Positions 1 to 10,081 of a DNA stretch of 64,000 nt are shown here, one piece after another; positions within the stretch are counted from its first letter, which is position 1; each line of letters opens with the position of its first letter. A program made the translations under genes and the position numbers. The notes beneath the pieces are model-generated. The model made no database searches, was not told the origin of the DNA, and saw nothing but the letters and a program-made list of their open reading frames with translations. The stretch is from Alphaproteobacteria bacterium HGW-Alphaproteobacteria-1. Its GTDB lineage: Bacteria > Pseudomonadota > Alphaproteobacteria > Rhodobacterales > Rhodobacteraceae. The stretch covers positions 283,356-347,355 of the forward strand of contig PHEQ01000003.1 of assembly GCA_002842985.1 (NCBI GenBank), written 5' to 3'.

Positions 1-234
1 CGTCACTGCCGTCTCGACCGCAAGCTCGGTCTGCGCGAGCGCCTGCACCAGCGCGTGCGGGTCGGCCCCGCCGGTCATGGCCGTCTTTGCCGTCTCTTCG
101 CCCGCGCGCAGCGTGGCTGCGAAATCGCGTGCCAGCGCCTGAAAACCTGCGGCGGCATTGGTCCCGGCCTCGGGTTCGGTCGCGGGGCGCAGGGCGGCAT
201 AGCCCCGCGCGGCGGAAACTGCACTCACATCCAT
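1..234 (-). CDS. fliE: Flagellar hook-basal body complex protein FliE (3' end truncated by window start)
   Basis: Reverse-strand reading from ATG at 234 gives MDVSAVSAARGYAALRPATEPEAGTNAAAGFQALARDFAATLRAGEETAKTAMTGGADPHALVQALAQTELAVETAVT; FliE-like and next to flgC/flgB. Confidence 0.8.
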   Translation of the reverse strand, partial: MDVSAVSAARGYAALRPATEPEAGTNAAAGFQALARDFAATLRAGEETAKTAMTGGADPHALVQALAQTELAVETAVT

Positions 235-261
235 TCTGGATCTCCTTTCCTGATAGGTCGG

Positions 262-651
262 TTATCGGCGCAAGAGGTCCATCAGGCTCGACGACATCTG
301 TCGCGCCTGCTCGAACATCTTGAGATTCGCCTCATAGCTGCGTTGCGCCTCGCGGGCGTCGGCCATCTCGATCATCAGATCGACATTGGAGCCGTCAAAA
401 TGCCCGCTCTCGTCGGCGAGCGGGTGCCCTGGCTCAAAGACCTGGCGGAGCGCGCTGCGGTCGAGGCGCACCGGCCCGGTCTCGACGCGCCCGGTATCGG
501 CCGCGCCGCGCTCGGGGCGAAAGGCCACGGTCTTGCGCCGGTAGCCGGGCGTGTCGGCATTGGCCAAGTTCTCGGCGACATGCCGGAGCCGTTGCGACTG
601 CGCCTTGAGCCCGCTTGCCGAGACGCTCAGTGCGTTGGAAAACTCGCTCAT
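262..651 (-). CDS. flgC: Flagellar basal-body rod protein FlgC
   Basis: 129 aa ORF, MSEFSNALSVSASGLKAQSQRLRHVAENLANADTPGYRRK...; rod-protein N-terminal motif. Confidence 0.9.
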   Translation of the reverse strand: MSEFSNALSVSASGLKAQSQRLRHVAENLANADTPGYRRKTVAFRPERGAADTGRVETGPVRLDRSALRQVFEPGHPLADESGHFDGSNVDLMIEMADAREAQRSYEANLKMFEQARQMSSSLMDLLRR

Positions 652-663
652 CGCTCAACCCTC

Positions 664-1044
664 CTAGCTGCGTGAAATGGCGGTGCGCAGCACGGTCAGC
701 CCGGACCGGTAGATCGCCAGCGCGCGCCCGTGCTGGCGCTGCACATCGACCGCACGAAGCATCTCGGTCTCAAGCGAGACCGAGTTGCCGTTCGGGTCGC
801 GCGCGGCGCCGCGTTCCTCATGTGCCTCGAAGGCCAGCGGGCCGCTCTGCCCGAAGAGATGGCCGGGTCGCGTCGCACGCATCCCTTGCGTCGCCTCCAG
901 ATGGGCCGAGAAGGGCGCAATGTCGCGCGCCGCATAGTCCGGCGTGTCGGCATTGGCCATGTTCTGCGCCACAACCGCCTGCCGTGCGCCTGCGTGCCGC
1001 GCAAGCGCATGGGACAGGCGAAAGACTTCCAGATTTTCAAACAT
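664..1044 (-). CDS. flgB: Flagellar basal-body rod protein FlgB
   Basis: MFENLEVFRLSHALARHAGARQAVVAQNMANADTPDYAARD...; the longer 664..2262 ORF is an upstream read-through. Confidence 0.88.
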   Translation of the reverse strand: MFENLEVFRLSHALARHAGARQAVVAQNMANADTPDYAARDIAPFSAHLEATQGMRATRPGHLFGQSGPLAFEAHEERGAARDPNGNSVSLETEMLRAVDVQRQHGRALAIYRSGLTVLRTAISRS

Positions 1045-1131
1045 CGGGGCTTCTCCCTCGATTGGCTTCAACCAAGGCTTAACCCTGATTCGTTTAGAAA
1101 TCGTTCTCAGGCGATGGTCAGGAGCGATTCC

Positions 1132-2481
1132 ATGAAACAGACGGCATTGGCGGGGCTGCGGGCGGAAATCACCGGGTTGAGTGCGGCGCATCCGGTGGGG
1201 CGGGTGATCTCGGTGGCGGGCGGGCTCTTGCGGGTCAGCGGGCTGTCTGGCGTGGCGCGTCTGGGCGACCGGGTGCGCGTTGCCTCGGCGCGCGGGCCGC
1301 TCTCGGGCGAGGTCTTGCAGATGGAGGCGGCCGCGCTCTTGATCCTGCCCGACGAGGCCGCCGAAGGCGTCGCGCTGGGCGACCGTGTGCGTCTCATGGG
1401 GCCGTCCGAGATTGCCCCTTCGGATGACTGGATCGGCCGCGTGATCGACCCGTTCGGTGTGCCGCTCGATGGCCGCCCGCTGCTGCGCGGGCCGGTCGCG
1501 CGGCCCCTGCGCGCCGATCCGCCCGCGCCCGCGCGCCGCCATCCGCTGGGTGCGCGGCTCGAGACCGGCATGGCCGTGTTCAACACCCTTCTGCCCATCG
1601 TGCGCGGGCAGCGGATGGGGCTTTTTGCCGGGTCCGGCGTTGGCAAATCCATGCTTCTGGGCCATCTCGCGCGGCATATGCAGGCCGATGTCGTCATCGT
1701 CGCGCTGATCGGCGAGCGCGGGCGCGAGCTGGGCGAGTTCGTGCGCCATGTGCTCGGCCCCGAGGGCATGGCGCGCGCGGTGATCGTGGCGGCCACCTCG
1801 GACCGCTCGGCACTGGTGCGGCGGCGCTGCGCGCTCGCCGCCATGGCCGTGGCCGAGCATTTCCGCGATGCGGGCCGACATGTCCTGTTCCTGGCCGATT
1901 CGATCACCCGCTTTGCCGAGGCGCATCGCGAGGTGGCCATCGCGGCGGGCGAGATGCCCGCGCTGCGCGGCTTTCCGCCCTCGACCGCCCACGCGATCAT
2001 GTCGCTGTGCGAGCGCGCGGGACCGGGCGAGGCGGGGCAGGGCGACATCACGGCCTTGCTCACGGTGCTTGTCGCCGGGTCGGACATGGAAGAGCCGGTG
2101 GCCGATATCCTGCGCGGGGTGCTCGACGGGCATGTGGTGCTTGACCGCGAGATTGCCGAGCGCGGGCGCTATCCGGCCATCGACCTGCTGCGCTCGGTCT
2201 CGCGCAGCCTGCCACGGGCGGCGAGCGAAGATGAGAACCGCCTCATCGCGCAGGCGCGCCACCTGCTCGGGACCTATGCACGTTCCGAGACGATGGTGCG
2301 CGCGGGGCTTTATGCCGAGGGCAGCGATCCCGCGCTCGATCAGGCGATCCGCATCTGGCCCGAGCTTGACGGCTTTCTGGCCGAGCGCGAACCGGCGGAT
2401 GCCGCGAACAGCTTTGCCCGTCTCGGCCTTTTGCTGCGTCGTGCGGGGGCGGGGGGCGGACGGGCTCCCGGGGCGCGATAG
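1132..2481 (+). CDS. fliI: Flagellum-specific ATP synthase FliI
   Basis: MKQTALAGLRAEITGLSAAHPVGRVISVAGG...; Walker A GLFAGSGVGKS; divergent from flgB. Confidence 0.93.
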   Translation: MKQTALAGLRAEITGLSAAHPVGRVISVAGGLLRVSGLSGVARLGDRVRVASARGPLSGEVLQMEAAALLILPDEAAEGVALGDRVRLMGPSEIAPSDDWIGRVIDPFGVPLDGRPLLRGPVARPLRADPPAPARRHPLGARLETGMAVFNTLLPIVRGQRMGLFAGSGVGKSMLLGHLARHMQADVVIVALIGERGRELGEFVRHVLGPEGMARAVIVAATSDRSALVRRRCALAAMAVAEHFRDAGRHVLFLADSITRFAEAHREVAIAAGEMPALRGFPPSTAHAIMSLCERAGPGEAGQGDITALLTVLVAGSDMEEPVADILRGVLDGHVVLDREIAERGRYPAIDLLRSVSRSLPRAASEDENRLIAQARHLLGTYARSETMVRAGLYAEGSDPALDQAIRIWPELDGFLAEREPADAANSFARLGLLLRRAGAGGGRAPGAR

Positions 2482-2521
2482 CGTAGGGGCGGTGCCACGA
2501 CGAAGGCAATGCCGGACCGGG

Positions 2522-3550
2522 TTACAGCGACTCCTCCGGACGAAATCCGACGGGGATGCGGTCGGTCCCGTCGAGCATGAGATCGGCCATCACCTCGGCG
2601 ACCTTTGGGGCCATGCCGAAGCCGATCTTGAAGCCGCCATTGGCGATGAAGGCACCCGCGTGCAAGGGGTGGACCCCCAGCATGGGCGCGCGGCTGCGCG
2701 CGCGCGGGCGCAGACCGGCCCAGCGCAGGATCACCGGCGCATCCGCCAGCGCGGGCAGGGCGGCGCGGGCGCGCGCGATCACCTCGTCAAGCTGGGCATC
2801 GGTGGTGGTGGGGTCTGCAAAGTCACGCTCGGAGGTGGAGCCGATGGCCACGGTGCCGTCCGCGTGCGGCACGATATGCACACCCCCGGCAAAGACCTGC
2901 GGCAGGTCGCGCGCGTCAAACGCCAGAAGCGCGGCCTGCCCCTTGACGCCGGTGCCGATGGGGCGGCCCAACGCGCCACTCATCTCTGCCAGCCCCGCAA
3001 CGCCGGTGGCCCAGAGGATGCGCCCCTCCTGCGCGCCCTCGCGCACCACTTCGGCACCCTTGCTGCGCAGGGCCGCCACGAGTGCCGCGCAGGCGCGGCG
3101 GGGGTGGAGCCGCGCGCTCAGTGTGTCGTGGATGACGAATCCGGCGGGGCTTGGCGGGCACCAGCCGCCGGTCGCGGGCACCACCTGCCAGAGGGCCTTG
3201 CCTTGCCAGAGATGCGCGGCATTCACTTCGCGCGACTGTGCCAGGCCCAATGCCGCCGCATCCGCCAGCGGCTGTATCCGGCCCAGCCGGGCATAACCGG
3301 ACGAGACCCCGCCTGCCGCTTCCACCCCGGCCCAGAACGCCTCGGCCATCACCAGGCTCTCGAACTGGAACGCCTTCTTGGCGTTCCAGTTCTCCGGCAC
3401 ATGCGGGGCAAGCGCGCCGACCACCCCGCCCGAGGCCCCGGCCCCCGGACCGTGCGGGTCGATCACACGCACCCTCGCGCCGCGCCGCGCGCAGGCCCAG
3501 GCCACCGAGAGGCCGAAGATCCCCGCCCCCATCACCGTGATGTCGGTCAT
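2522..3550 (-). CDS. FAD-dependent oxidoreductase of the DAO / MnmC C-terminal domain type
   Basis: MTDITVMGAGIFGLSVAWACARRGARVRVIDPHGPGAGASGGVVGALAPHVPENWN; Rossmann GxGxxG; adjacent to mnmD. Confidence 0.8.
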   Translation of the reverse strand: MTDITVMGAGIFGLSVAWACARRGARVRVIDPHGPGAGASGGVVGALAPHVPENWNAKKAFQFESLVMAEAFWAGVEAAGGVSSGYARLGRIQPLADAAALGLAQSREVNAAHLWQGKALWQVVPATGGWCPPSPAGFVIHDTLSARLHPRRACAALVAALRSKGAEVVREGAQEGRILWATGVAGLAEMSGALGRPIGTGVKGQAALLAFDARDLPQVFAGGVHIVPHADGTVAIGSTSERDFADPTTTDAQLDEVIARARAALPALADAPVILRWAGLRPRARSRAPMLGVHPLHAGAFIANGGFKIGFGMAPKVAEVMADLMLDGTDRIPVGFRPEESL

Positions 3551-3604
3551 TGCCAATTCCCTTGTGCGCCGCCATGGTTCCCGCGCTTTCTAGCGGAGTG
3601 CCCC

Positions 3605-4282
3605 ATGCAGGACCAGCAGGCCGGGATCGACTGGCGCGACGGTGAGGTGCCGGTCTCGACCCGGTTCGACGATCCCTTTTTCAGCCTCGAGGACGGGCTG
3701 GCCGAAACGCGGCATGTCTTTCTGTCGGGCAACGATCTGCCCGCGCGGTTCAGGGACGGGTTTCACATCGCCGAACTGGGCTTCGGCACCGGGCTCAACC
3801 TTCTGGCGGTGCTTGCGGCATGGCGGGGCGCGGGCGTGCCGGGGGCGCTTTGCTATACCAGTTTCGAGGCCTTTCCGATGGCCCCCGCCGATATGCACCG
3901 TGCTCAAGCCCGGTTTGCTGAAATCGGAGGGCTGGCAGCGGAGCTTGCCCCTCATTGGCTGGGGCGCGCGCAGGAAATCACCCTGCCGGACCTGCGTTTC
4001 ACGCTCGTTGTGGGTGACGCGCGCGAGACGCTAAAGGCTTGGCCGCATAAGGCCGATGCGTGGTTTCTCGACGGGTTTTCCCCCGCGAAGAACCCCGAGA
4101 TGTGGCAGCCCGATCTGATGGCAGAGGTCGCGCGCCACACGGTCCGTGGCGGCACGGCAGCGACCTACACGGCGGCGGGCCATGTCCGGCGGGGCTTGGA
4201 GGCGGCGGGCTTTTCTGTCACCCGTGTGCCGGGATACGGGCGCAAGCGCCACATGACGCGCGCCACACGGGACAGGGCATGA
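3605..4282 (+). CDS. mnmD: tRNA (5-methylaminomethyl-2-thiouridine)(34) methyltransferase MnmD
   Basis: MQDQQAGIDWRDGEVPVSTRFDDPFFSLEDGLAETRHVFLSGNDLPARF...FLDGFSPAKNPEMW. Confidence 0.9.
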   Translation: MQDQQAGIDWRDGEVPVSTRFDDPFFSLEDGLAETRHVFLSGNDLPARFRDGFHIAELGFGTGLNLLAVLAAWRGAGVPGALCYTSFEAFPMAPADMHRAQARFAEIGGLAAELAPHWLGRAQEITLPDLRFTLVVGDARETLKAWPHKADAWFLDGFSPAKNPEMWQPDLMAEVARHTVRGGTAATYTAAGHVRRGLEAAGFSVTRVPGYGRKRHMTRATRDRA

Positions 4283-5145
4283 CCGATCAGAACACACGGC
4301 TCGGCATCTGGCTGATGGTGCTCACCACCTTCATCTTTGCGGTGCAGGACGGCATCTCGCGGCATCTTGCGGGCGAATACAATGTCTTCATGGTGGTGAT
4401 GATCCGTTACTGGTTTTTCGCCGCCTTCGTCATGGCGGTGGCGGCGCGCAAGGCGGGCGGTCTCATGGTGGCCGCCGCCACCGCACAGCCGCTCATGCAG
4501 GGCTTTCGCGCGCTGCTGCTGGTGGCCGAGATCTGCGTGATGATCTACGGCTTTACCCTGCTCGGCCTGGTCGAGAGCCACGCGGTCTTTGCCGTCTATC
4601 CGCTGCTGGTGGCGGCCCTGTCGGGCCCGGTTCTGGGCGAGCGCGTCGGCTGGCGGAGATGGGTTGCCATCGGAGTCGGGTTTGTCGGCGTCGTGATCAT
4701 TCTGGAGCCGGGGTTCGGCGTCTTTCAGCCCGCCGCCGTGGTGCCGTTCATCGCAGCGCTCATGTTCGCGCTTTACGGGCTGCTCACGCGCTATGTCGCG
4801 CGGCGCGACACGGCGGCGACCTCGTTCTTCTGGACCGGCACGGTGGGCTCTGTCGCCATGACCGCCGTCGGCGTCTGGTTCTGGGAGCCGATGACCGGCC
4901 CCGACTGGATCTGGATGGGCGCGCTCTGCATCACCGGGGCGGCGGGGCATTATACCCTCATCAAATGCTACGAGGTGGCCGAGGCCAGCGCCGTGCAGCC
5001 CTTTGCCTATCTGCAACTGCCCTTTGCCAGCACCATCGGCATTCTGGTTTTTGCCGAGACGATCCGCCTCAACGTGGCGTTTGGCGCGGCGCTCATCGTG
5101 GCGGCGGGGCTGTTCACGCTCTGGCGGCAGCGGGTGGCGCGCTGA
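4279..5145 (+). CDS. EamA/DMT-family transporter
   Basis: 289-codon multi-TM protein MTDQNTRLGIWLMVLTTFIFAVQDGISRHLAGEYN; 4-nt overlap with mnmD. Confidence 0.82.
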   Translation: MTDQNTRLGIWLMVLTTFIFAVQDGISRHLAGEYNVFMVVMIRYWFFAAFVMAVAARKAGGLMVAAATAQPLMQGFRALLLVAEICVMIYGFTLLGLVESHAVFAVYPLLVAALSGPVLGERVGWRRWVAIGVGFVGVVIILEPGFGVFQPAAVVPFIAALMFALYGLLTRYVARRDTAATSFFWTGTVGSVAMTAVGVWFWEPMTGPDWIWMGALCITGAAGHYTLIKCYEVAEASAVQPFAYLQLPFASTIGILVFAETIRLNVAFGAALIVAAGLFTLWRQRVAR

Positions 5146-5285
5146 TCGCTTGACGCAAGCGGCGGGTCGCGGCTAGACTTCTCACAGTTTCGTGAGCGCG
5201 GGTTCGCGCAGGCATATTATTTCAGGAGATCGCTACGGCGATAGGATTGATGGGCTGGACGGGGTTCAGGCGCGGGTTGAGAGAG

Positions 5286-5720
5286 ATGCGGCTTGGCCCC
5301 GCGCTTCTTGTCCTGCTGCTGAGCGTCCGGGTCGCCACAGCCGCCGCCGTCGAGTGTCAGCACGAGCTTGCCAATGCCGCACGCGCAGCCGATTCGGCGC
5401 AGGAAAGCCTGCGGCTCGAGACGCTCGCGCTTGGTGGGGGGCTGTGCCTTTTCGAGGATGCCTCCGCGCGTGCCGGAGATGAAAACGGTCCTCACCTCAC
5501 CTCGCCCTGCCCGTTTTTCAAGTCGCCGGTTGACCTTCCCGAAATCGTCACCGATGCCGAGCCGCACGATGCCGTGGTGTCGCACCTTCGGCTTGGTCTT
5601 GTTGCCCAACGATCCGCGTCGGATGCGCCCCGGGCCTCTTATCAGTCGCGCGCGCCCCCCTTCATGGCCGGGGAAGTGCTGGCACGCGCGCCCCGGTCCC
5701 GTCCCGTGGATCCTGCCTGA
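5286..5720 (+). CDS. Hypothetical small secreted protein
   Basis: Signal-peptide-like start MRLGPALLVLLLSVRVATAAA; family not recognised; a competing antisense ORF exists. Confidence 0.35.
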   Translation: MRLGPALLVLLLSVRVATAAAVECQHELANAARAADSAQESLRLETLALGGGLCLFEDASARAGDENGPHLTSPCPFFKSPVDLPEIVTDAEPHDAVVSHLRLGLVAQRSASDAPRASYQSRAPPFMAGEVLARAPRSRPVDPA

Positions 5721-5964
5721 CCGGCGGGACCCTCTCCAGCGGGACAGGTCAGGCGGATGGCCCGTATTGCGTTCCCTTGCGGTTCTCCTTGGTGCCGGTC
5801 GCCCTCTCCAGCGGGCGGACGGCATGACAGGCCCGATCCATGGGCCGGAGGATGCGCTTGCCAGCCCCCCGAATGGCCCGACAGTTGACGGATTGACGTA
5901 ACGGCGCACGACGCCCGTGCCGCGTCATCCTTCCCCGAACATCCCCTGAAAAGAGATACAGACC

Positions 5965-7086
5965 ATGACCCAGGTTTCCCTGCGGGCAGGCGCGCTTTGC
6001 GCGGCCGTTGCCCTTTGCCTGCCAACGAGCCCCGCGCTGGCCCATGAGGACGCCCCGCGCCCCGGGCCGAATGTCACCTTCACCGATCTTCCGCCGCTCA
6101 ATGCCGATGGCCATGCGCCGATTGGCGTGATGGGTGATCACCGGCACAAGGTAGGCGAGGTGATGCTGTCCTACCGCTTCATGCATATGAATATGGAAGG
6201 GTATCGCAGCGGCACCAACGGCCTCTCGCCTGCCGAGGTGGCAGGCACGCCCAACCGGTTCTTCGGTCTGCCGGGGCAGCCACCCAACATCCGCATCGTG
6301 CCCGACTGGATGACCATGTCGATGCACATGTTCGGCGCGATGTATGCGCCGTCGGACCGGGTGACGCTGATGGCGATGATGCCCTATGTGAAGAAGGAGA
6401 TGAACCATTTCGTCTTCGCCGGTCCGGCGGGAACAACCCTGCTCGGCAAGTTCCAGAGCAATTCCGAGGGTTGGGGCGATGCAAAGCTCTCGGCGCTCAT
6501 CGGCCTGCACGAGAGCGGCAACGCCAGGCTGCACCTCAATCTCGGGCTGAGCCTGCCGACGGGATCGACCACCGAGCGCGCCAATGTCCTCACCCCCGCG
6601 GGCACCACCGCCAACCTGCGGATGCCCTACGGGATGCAGCTTGGATCGGGCTCCTACGACATCCTGCCCGCGCTCACCTACAACAACCGCACCGGGGCAA
6701 CGGCCTGGGGTGCACAGGTCTCCGGCGTTATCCGCACCGGCAAGAACAACGGCTGGAGCTTTGGCGACGAGGCCAGGCTGACCGCCTGGGCCAGCTATCG
6801 GCCAAAGCCCTGGATCAGCCTTTCGGGCCGCATCGAGGCAAAGACCGTGGGCAAGATCGACGGGCAGGATTCGCGGATGGTGGGCCCCTCGCCGACGCTC
6901 GATCCCGATAATTACGGCGGTGAGACGGTGACGCTTTTCGCCGGGATCAACCTCGTGGCTCAGCGTGGCGCGCTGCGCGGTCACCGGCTGGCGCTCGAAG
7001 TCGGTGTGCCGGTCTACCAGGACCTCAACGGGCTTCAGCTCGAGACCGACTGGACCGCGATGCTCGGCTGGCAATACGCGTTCTGA
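5965..7086 (+). CDS. Putative outer-membrane beta-barrel/transporter-like protein (phenol-degradation MetA-pathway type)
   Basis: Signal peptide ...SPALAHEDA; Met/His-rich RFMHMNMEGYRSGTNGLSPAEV; ends LGWQYAF (C-terminal aromatic typical of OMPs). Confidence 0.6.
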   Translation: MTQVSLRAGALCAAVALCLPTSPALAHEDAPRPGPNVTFTDLPPLNADGHAPIGVMGDHRHKVGEVMLSYRFMHMNMEGYRSGTNGLSPAEVAGTPNRFFGLPGQPPNIRIVPDWMTMSMHMFGAMYAPSDRVTLMAMMPYVKKEMNHFVFAGPAGTTLLGKFQSNSEGWGDAKLSALIGLHESGNARLHLNLGLSLPTGSTTERANVLTPAGTTANLRMPYGMQLGSGSYDILPALTYNNRTGATAWGAQVSGVIRTGKNNGWSFGDEARLTAWASYRPKPWISLSGRIEAKTVGKIDGQDSRMVGPSPTLDPDNYGGETVTLFAGINLVAQRGALRGHRLALEVGVPVYQDLNGLQLETDWTAMLGWQYAF

Positions 7087-7089
7087 GCC

Positions 7090-9033
7090 TCAGTCCATCG
7101 CAATGCCGAACCCGCTGCCGCGCAACTCTTCCGTAAAAGGGCGTGGCAGCGCCGTTTGCCCGAGGCGGGCGCGATAGGCGGGCAGGCTCTCGGTCACGCG
7201 CATGACATAGTTGCGGGTTTCCCGAAACGGGATGTGCTCGATCCAGTCGATCACGCCATGGGCGTCGCGGGTGCGCGGATCGCCGAATTCGCCGGTCCAG
7301 GCGGTGACACGCCCCGGTCCGGCATTGTAACCCACCGAAATCAGCACCGGGTTGCCATCGAACCGCGCGGCCAACTCTGCCAGGTAGGCGCTGCCAAGCC
7401 GGGCATTGTAGGCCCAGTCATCGAGCAGCCGACCCGCATCATAGGCCAGCCCCAGACCCCCCGCCACCTCGCGCGCCGTGGCGGGCATGAGTTGCATCAA
7501 CCCGCGTGCGCCCGCGGCGCTTGTCACCACGGGATTGAACTCGCTCTCGCGGCGCGCGATGGCCAGCGCCCACTCCATCGGCGCGGGCAGATCCACCTCC
7601 GCCATCGGGTGCAGCGCATAATAGGGGGCCTCGACGACGATCCCGCGTTCCGCCGCCGCCTTGCCCAGCATGACCTGAAGATGGGGTTGGCCCAACTCCT
7701 CCAGCATCGCGCCCATCTGGCCGATGCCCTCCCGGTCCAGCCCATCGGCCAGATGCAGGAAAAACCGCCGCGCCTGTCCGATATCGTCCATGCGCAGGCT
7801 GAGCGTGGCGATCTCGTGAAGGTCGGAGCGTGCGAAATCCGCCGCGCGCCAGTCGGGGAAATCCTCTCTGCCGGACAGCCGCGCCGTCACCGCCACCCCC
7901 GCCTGTTCGGCGGCAAGCAGCCCGTAAAAGCCGGTGGCGTATTCGGCGCCCTCGGCATAGGCAAGCTGCGCGGCTTCGGCATCGCCCGCCGCCTCGAGCG
8001 CGCGGCCCAGCCAATATCCCGCCCGCCCGAGCGAGATGGGCGTGGCCACGGCGGCGCGGAACCGCTGGAAATGGTCGAGCGCAAGATCGGGCGCATCCAG
8101 ATAGCGCAGCGCGATATACCCCGCGAGCCATTCCAGATCGGCGTAGTTCGCGCCTTCGGCAAGCTGATGCAGCGCGGCCAGTTCATAGGCCAGTGCCGCG
8201 TCGCCTGCCCGCATCTTCTGCCGCGCGAGCGCGCGCCGCCAACTGGCCCAACGCTCCGGCTCTCCCAGGCCCCCGTTGATACGGCTCTGGCGCAACAGCA
8301 CGGCGATGGCCTCCTCGGCGTCACCCTTGAGATGGTGGGTGAAGCTCTCGAAGGCGATGCCGGGATCGCGGGCGAGCGTCTCGGGCAGGTCCGCCGGCCC
8401 CTCGCGCGCAACCCGCTGGCGCGTCTCGGCGCGCGCCCGTGCCGCCGCGCTCACCAGCGGCAGCATGTCGGCCACGTCATCAAGGCCGCGCCAGAGCGCC
8501 ATATCCAGCCGCGCCTCGTGATGCGGGGCCAGAAGCGGCGCGAATTCCAGCAGGAAATCGTCATGCTCGGCGCGGGTCAGATCAAGCGTGCGCCACGCAA
8601 GCACCACGCCCGCTTCGGCCTCGCCCGCCCGCCCCCGGGCAAGCAGCGCGCGGGCCAGGTTGAGCGCGCCGGTGCCGGTCTGCGGCGTATGTCCGTCGTA
8701 GAACGCGAGAACCTCATCGAACGTCGCATGGGTCATCGTCCGCTCATTCTCGCGGCGCAGATGGTCAAGGCCTGGCCAATGGGCGTTCCGCGCCAGAAAA
8801 TCGAGGACGTCGCCCGGCGCGCCCAATCCCGCGCGCAGACGATGCCATTCGATGAGCGTCTTTGCCGCCGGACCTTCGCGCGCGGCCAGGCGTGCGGCCA
8901 CCTCCCACCGCCCGCCCTGCATCGCGGCAAGCGCGCTGGCCAGCGGGCGTGGTGCCACCCGTGGCACATCGGTGGCCTGCGCCGCGACAGGCGGCGCACC
9001 AAGCATCAAAACCATGAGCAGGACGCGCAACAT
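7090..9033 (-). CDS. Lytic murein transglycosylase (SLT domain)
   Basis: 647 aa with signal peptide; C-terminal SLT motifs [25 protein letters not shown] and [11 protein letters not shown]. Confidence 0.92.
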   Translation of the reverse strand: MLRVLLMVLMLGAPPVAAQATDVPRVAPRPLASALAAMQGGRWEVAARLAAREGPAAKTLIEWHRLRAGLGAPGDVLDFLARNAHWPGLDHLRRENERTMTHATFDEVLAFYDGHTPQTGTGALNLARALLARGRAGEAEAGVVLAWRTLDLTRAEHDDFLLEFAPLLAPHHEARLDMALWRGLDDVADMLPLVSAAARARAETRQRVAREGPADLPETLARDPGIAFESFTHHLKGDAEEAIAVLLRQSRINGGLGEPERWASWRRALARQKMRAGDAALAYELAALHQLAEGANYADLEWLAGYIALRYLDAPDLALDHFQRFRAAVATPISLGRAGYWLGRALEAAGDAEAAQLAYAEGAEYATGFYGLLAAEQAGVAVTARLSGREDFPDWRAADFARSDLHEIATLSLRMDDIGQARRFFLHLADGLDREGIGQMGAMLEELGQPHLQVMLGKAAAERGIVVEAPYYALHPMAEVDLPAPMEWALAIARRESEFNPVVTSAAGARGLMQLMPATAREVAGGLGLAYDAGRLLDDWAYNARLGSAYLAELAARFDGNPVLISVGYNAGPGRVTAWTGEFGDPRTRDAHGVIDWIEHIPFRETRNYVMRVTESLPAYRARLGQTALPRPFTEELRGSGFGIAMD

Positions 9034-9149
9034 CTCTTGCCTTTTTCGCCGTGAATGCGGATAGACAGCCCCAGCCTAAGCGGCCCCGCGGCCATGGTCC
9101 ACTCACGATCAACGGCTCGGCCACAACTTGCGACGTAAAGGAGCGTGTC

Positions 9150-10025
9150 ATGTTCAGAGGATCCTTTCCTGCCCTCGTCACGCCGTTCAAGAACGGCGAG
9201 CTGGACGTGGAGACGCTCAAGAAACTGGTGGAATGGCATGTCGGCGAGGGCAGTCATGGCCTTGTCCCCGTGGGCACCACCGGCGAAAGCCCGACGCTCA
9301 GCCATGAAGAGCACGAGCGCGTGATCGAAGAGGTGGTGCGCGCCGCCGCGGGCCGCATCCCGGTGATCGCGGGCGCAGGCTCCAACAACACGCTCGAGGC
9401 GATTCGCTTCATGCGCCACGCCGAGAAGGTGGGCGCCGATGCGGCCCTTGTGGTCACCCCCTATTACAACAAGCCGACGCAGGCCGGGCTGATCGCGCAT
9501 TTCACCGCGCTGCATGATTGCTGCGATCTGCCGATCATCATCTACAACATTCCGGGCCGCTCGGTCGTGGACATGACCCCCGAGACCATGGGCCGCCTCG
9601 CGCAGCTGCCGCGCATCATCGGCGTCAAGGACGCCACCGGCGATCTTGCCCGCGTCTGTGCGCAGCGCATCGCCTGCGGCAAGGATTTTCTCCAGATCTC
9701 GGGCGAGGATGCCACCGCGCATGGCTTTAACGCGCAAGGCGGGGTTGGTGTCATTTCCGTCACTGCCAATGTTGCGCCGAAACTGGTGGCGCAGGTTCAG
9801 GAGGCGACCCTTGCGGGCGACTTTGCCACCGCGCTCGCGCTTCAGGACCGGCTCATGCCGCTGCACCGCGCGATCTTCGTCGAGCCGGGTCTCGTGGGCG
9901 TCAAATACGCCATGTCGCGGCTCGGGCTGTGCAGCGAGGAGGTCCGCCTGCCGCTCACCGGTCTCAGCGAACCGACCAAGGCGCTGGTCGATCACGGGCT
10001 GCGCCACGCGGGCCTGATCAACTAG
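9150..10025 (+). CDS. dapA: 4-hydroxy-tetrahydrodipicolinate synthase
   Basis: [50 protein letters not shown]. Confidence 0.95.
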   Translation: MFRGSFPALVTPFKNGELDVETLKKLVEWHVGEGSHGLVPVGTTGESPTLSHEEHERVIEEVVRAAAGRIPVIAGAGSNNTLEAIRFMRHAEKVGADAALVVTPYYNKPTQAGLIAHFTALHDCCDLPIIIYNIPGRSVVDMTPETMGRLAQLPRIIGVKDATGDLARVCAQRIACGKDFLQISGEDATAHGFNAQGGVGVISVTANVAPKLVAQVQEATLAGDFATALALQDRLMPLHRAIFVEPGLVGVKYAMSRLGLCSEEVRLPLTGLSEPTKALVDHGLRHAGLIN

Positions 10026-10047
10026 GGCCGCGCCGCTTCACTGTTCT

Positions 10048-10080
10048 GCAAATACTCCCGCCGGAGGCATCCGCGTTTGC
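10048..10080. terminator. Hairpin-forming intergenic element between dapA and aroA 3' ends
   Basis: GCAAATACTCCCGCCGGAGGCATCCGCGTTTGC: inner CTCC/GGAG and outer GCAAA/TTTGC pairing between convergent genes. Confidence 0.35.
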
Positions 10081-10081
10081 C

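Noticed and set aside
1045-1131. Possible CtrA site (TTAACCCTGATTCG) in the flgB/fliI divergent region
   Set aside because: Only one TTAA half matches; the second half-site is absent at the correct spacing.
1868-4282. 804-aa plus-strand ORF spanning the fliI end through mnmD
   Set aside because: Only the C-terminal part (from 3605) is MnmD; the upstream part is out-of-frame read-through of fliI and antisense to the FAD gene.
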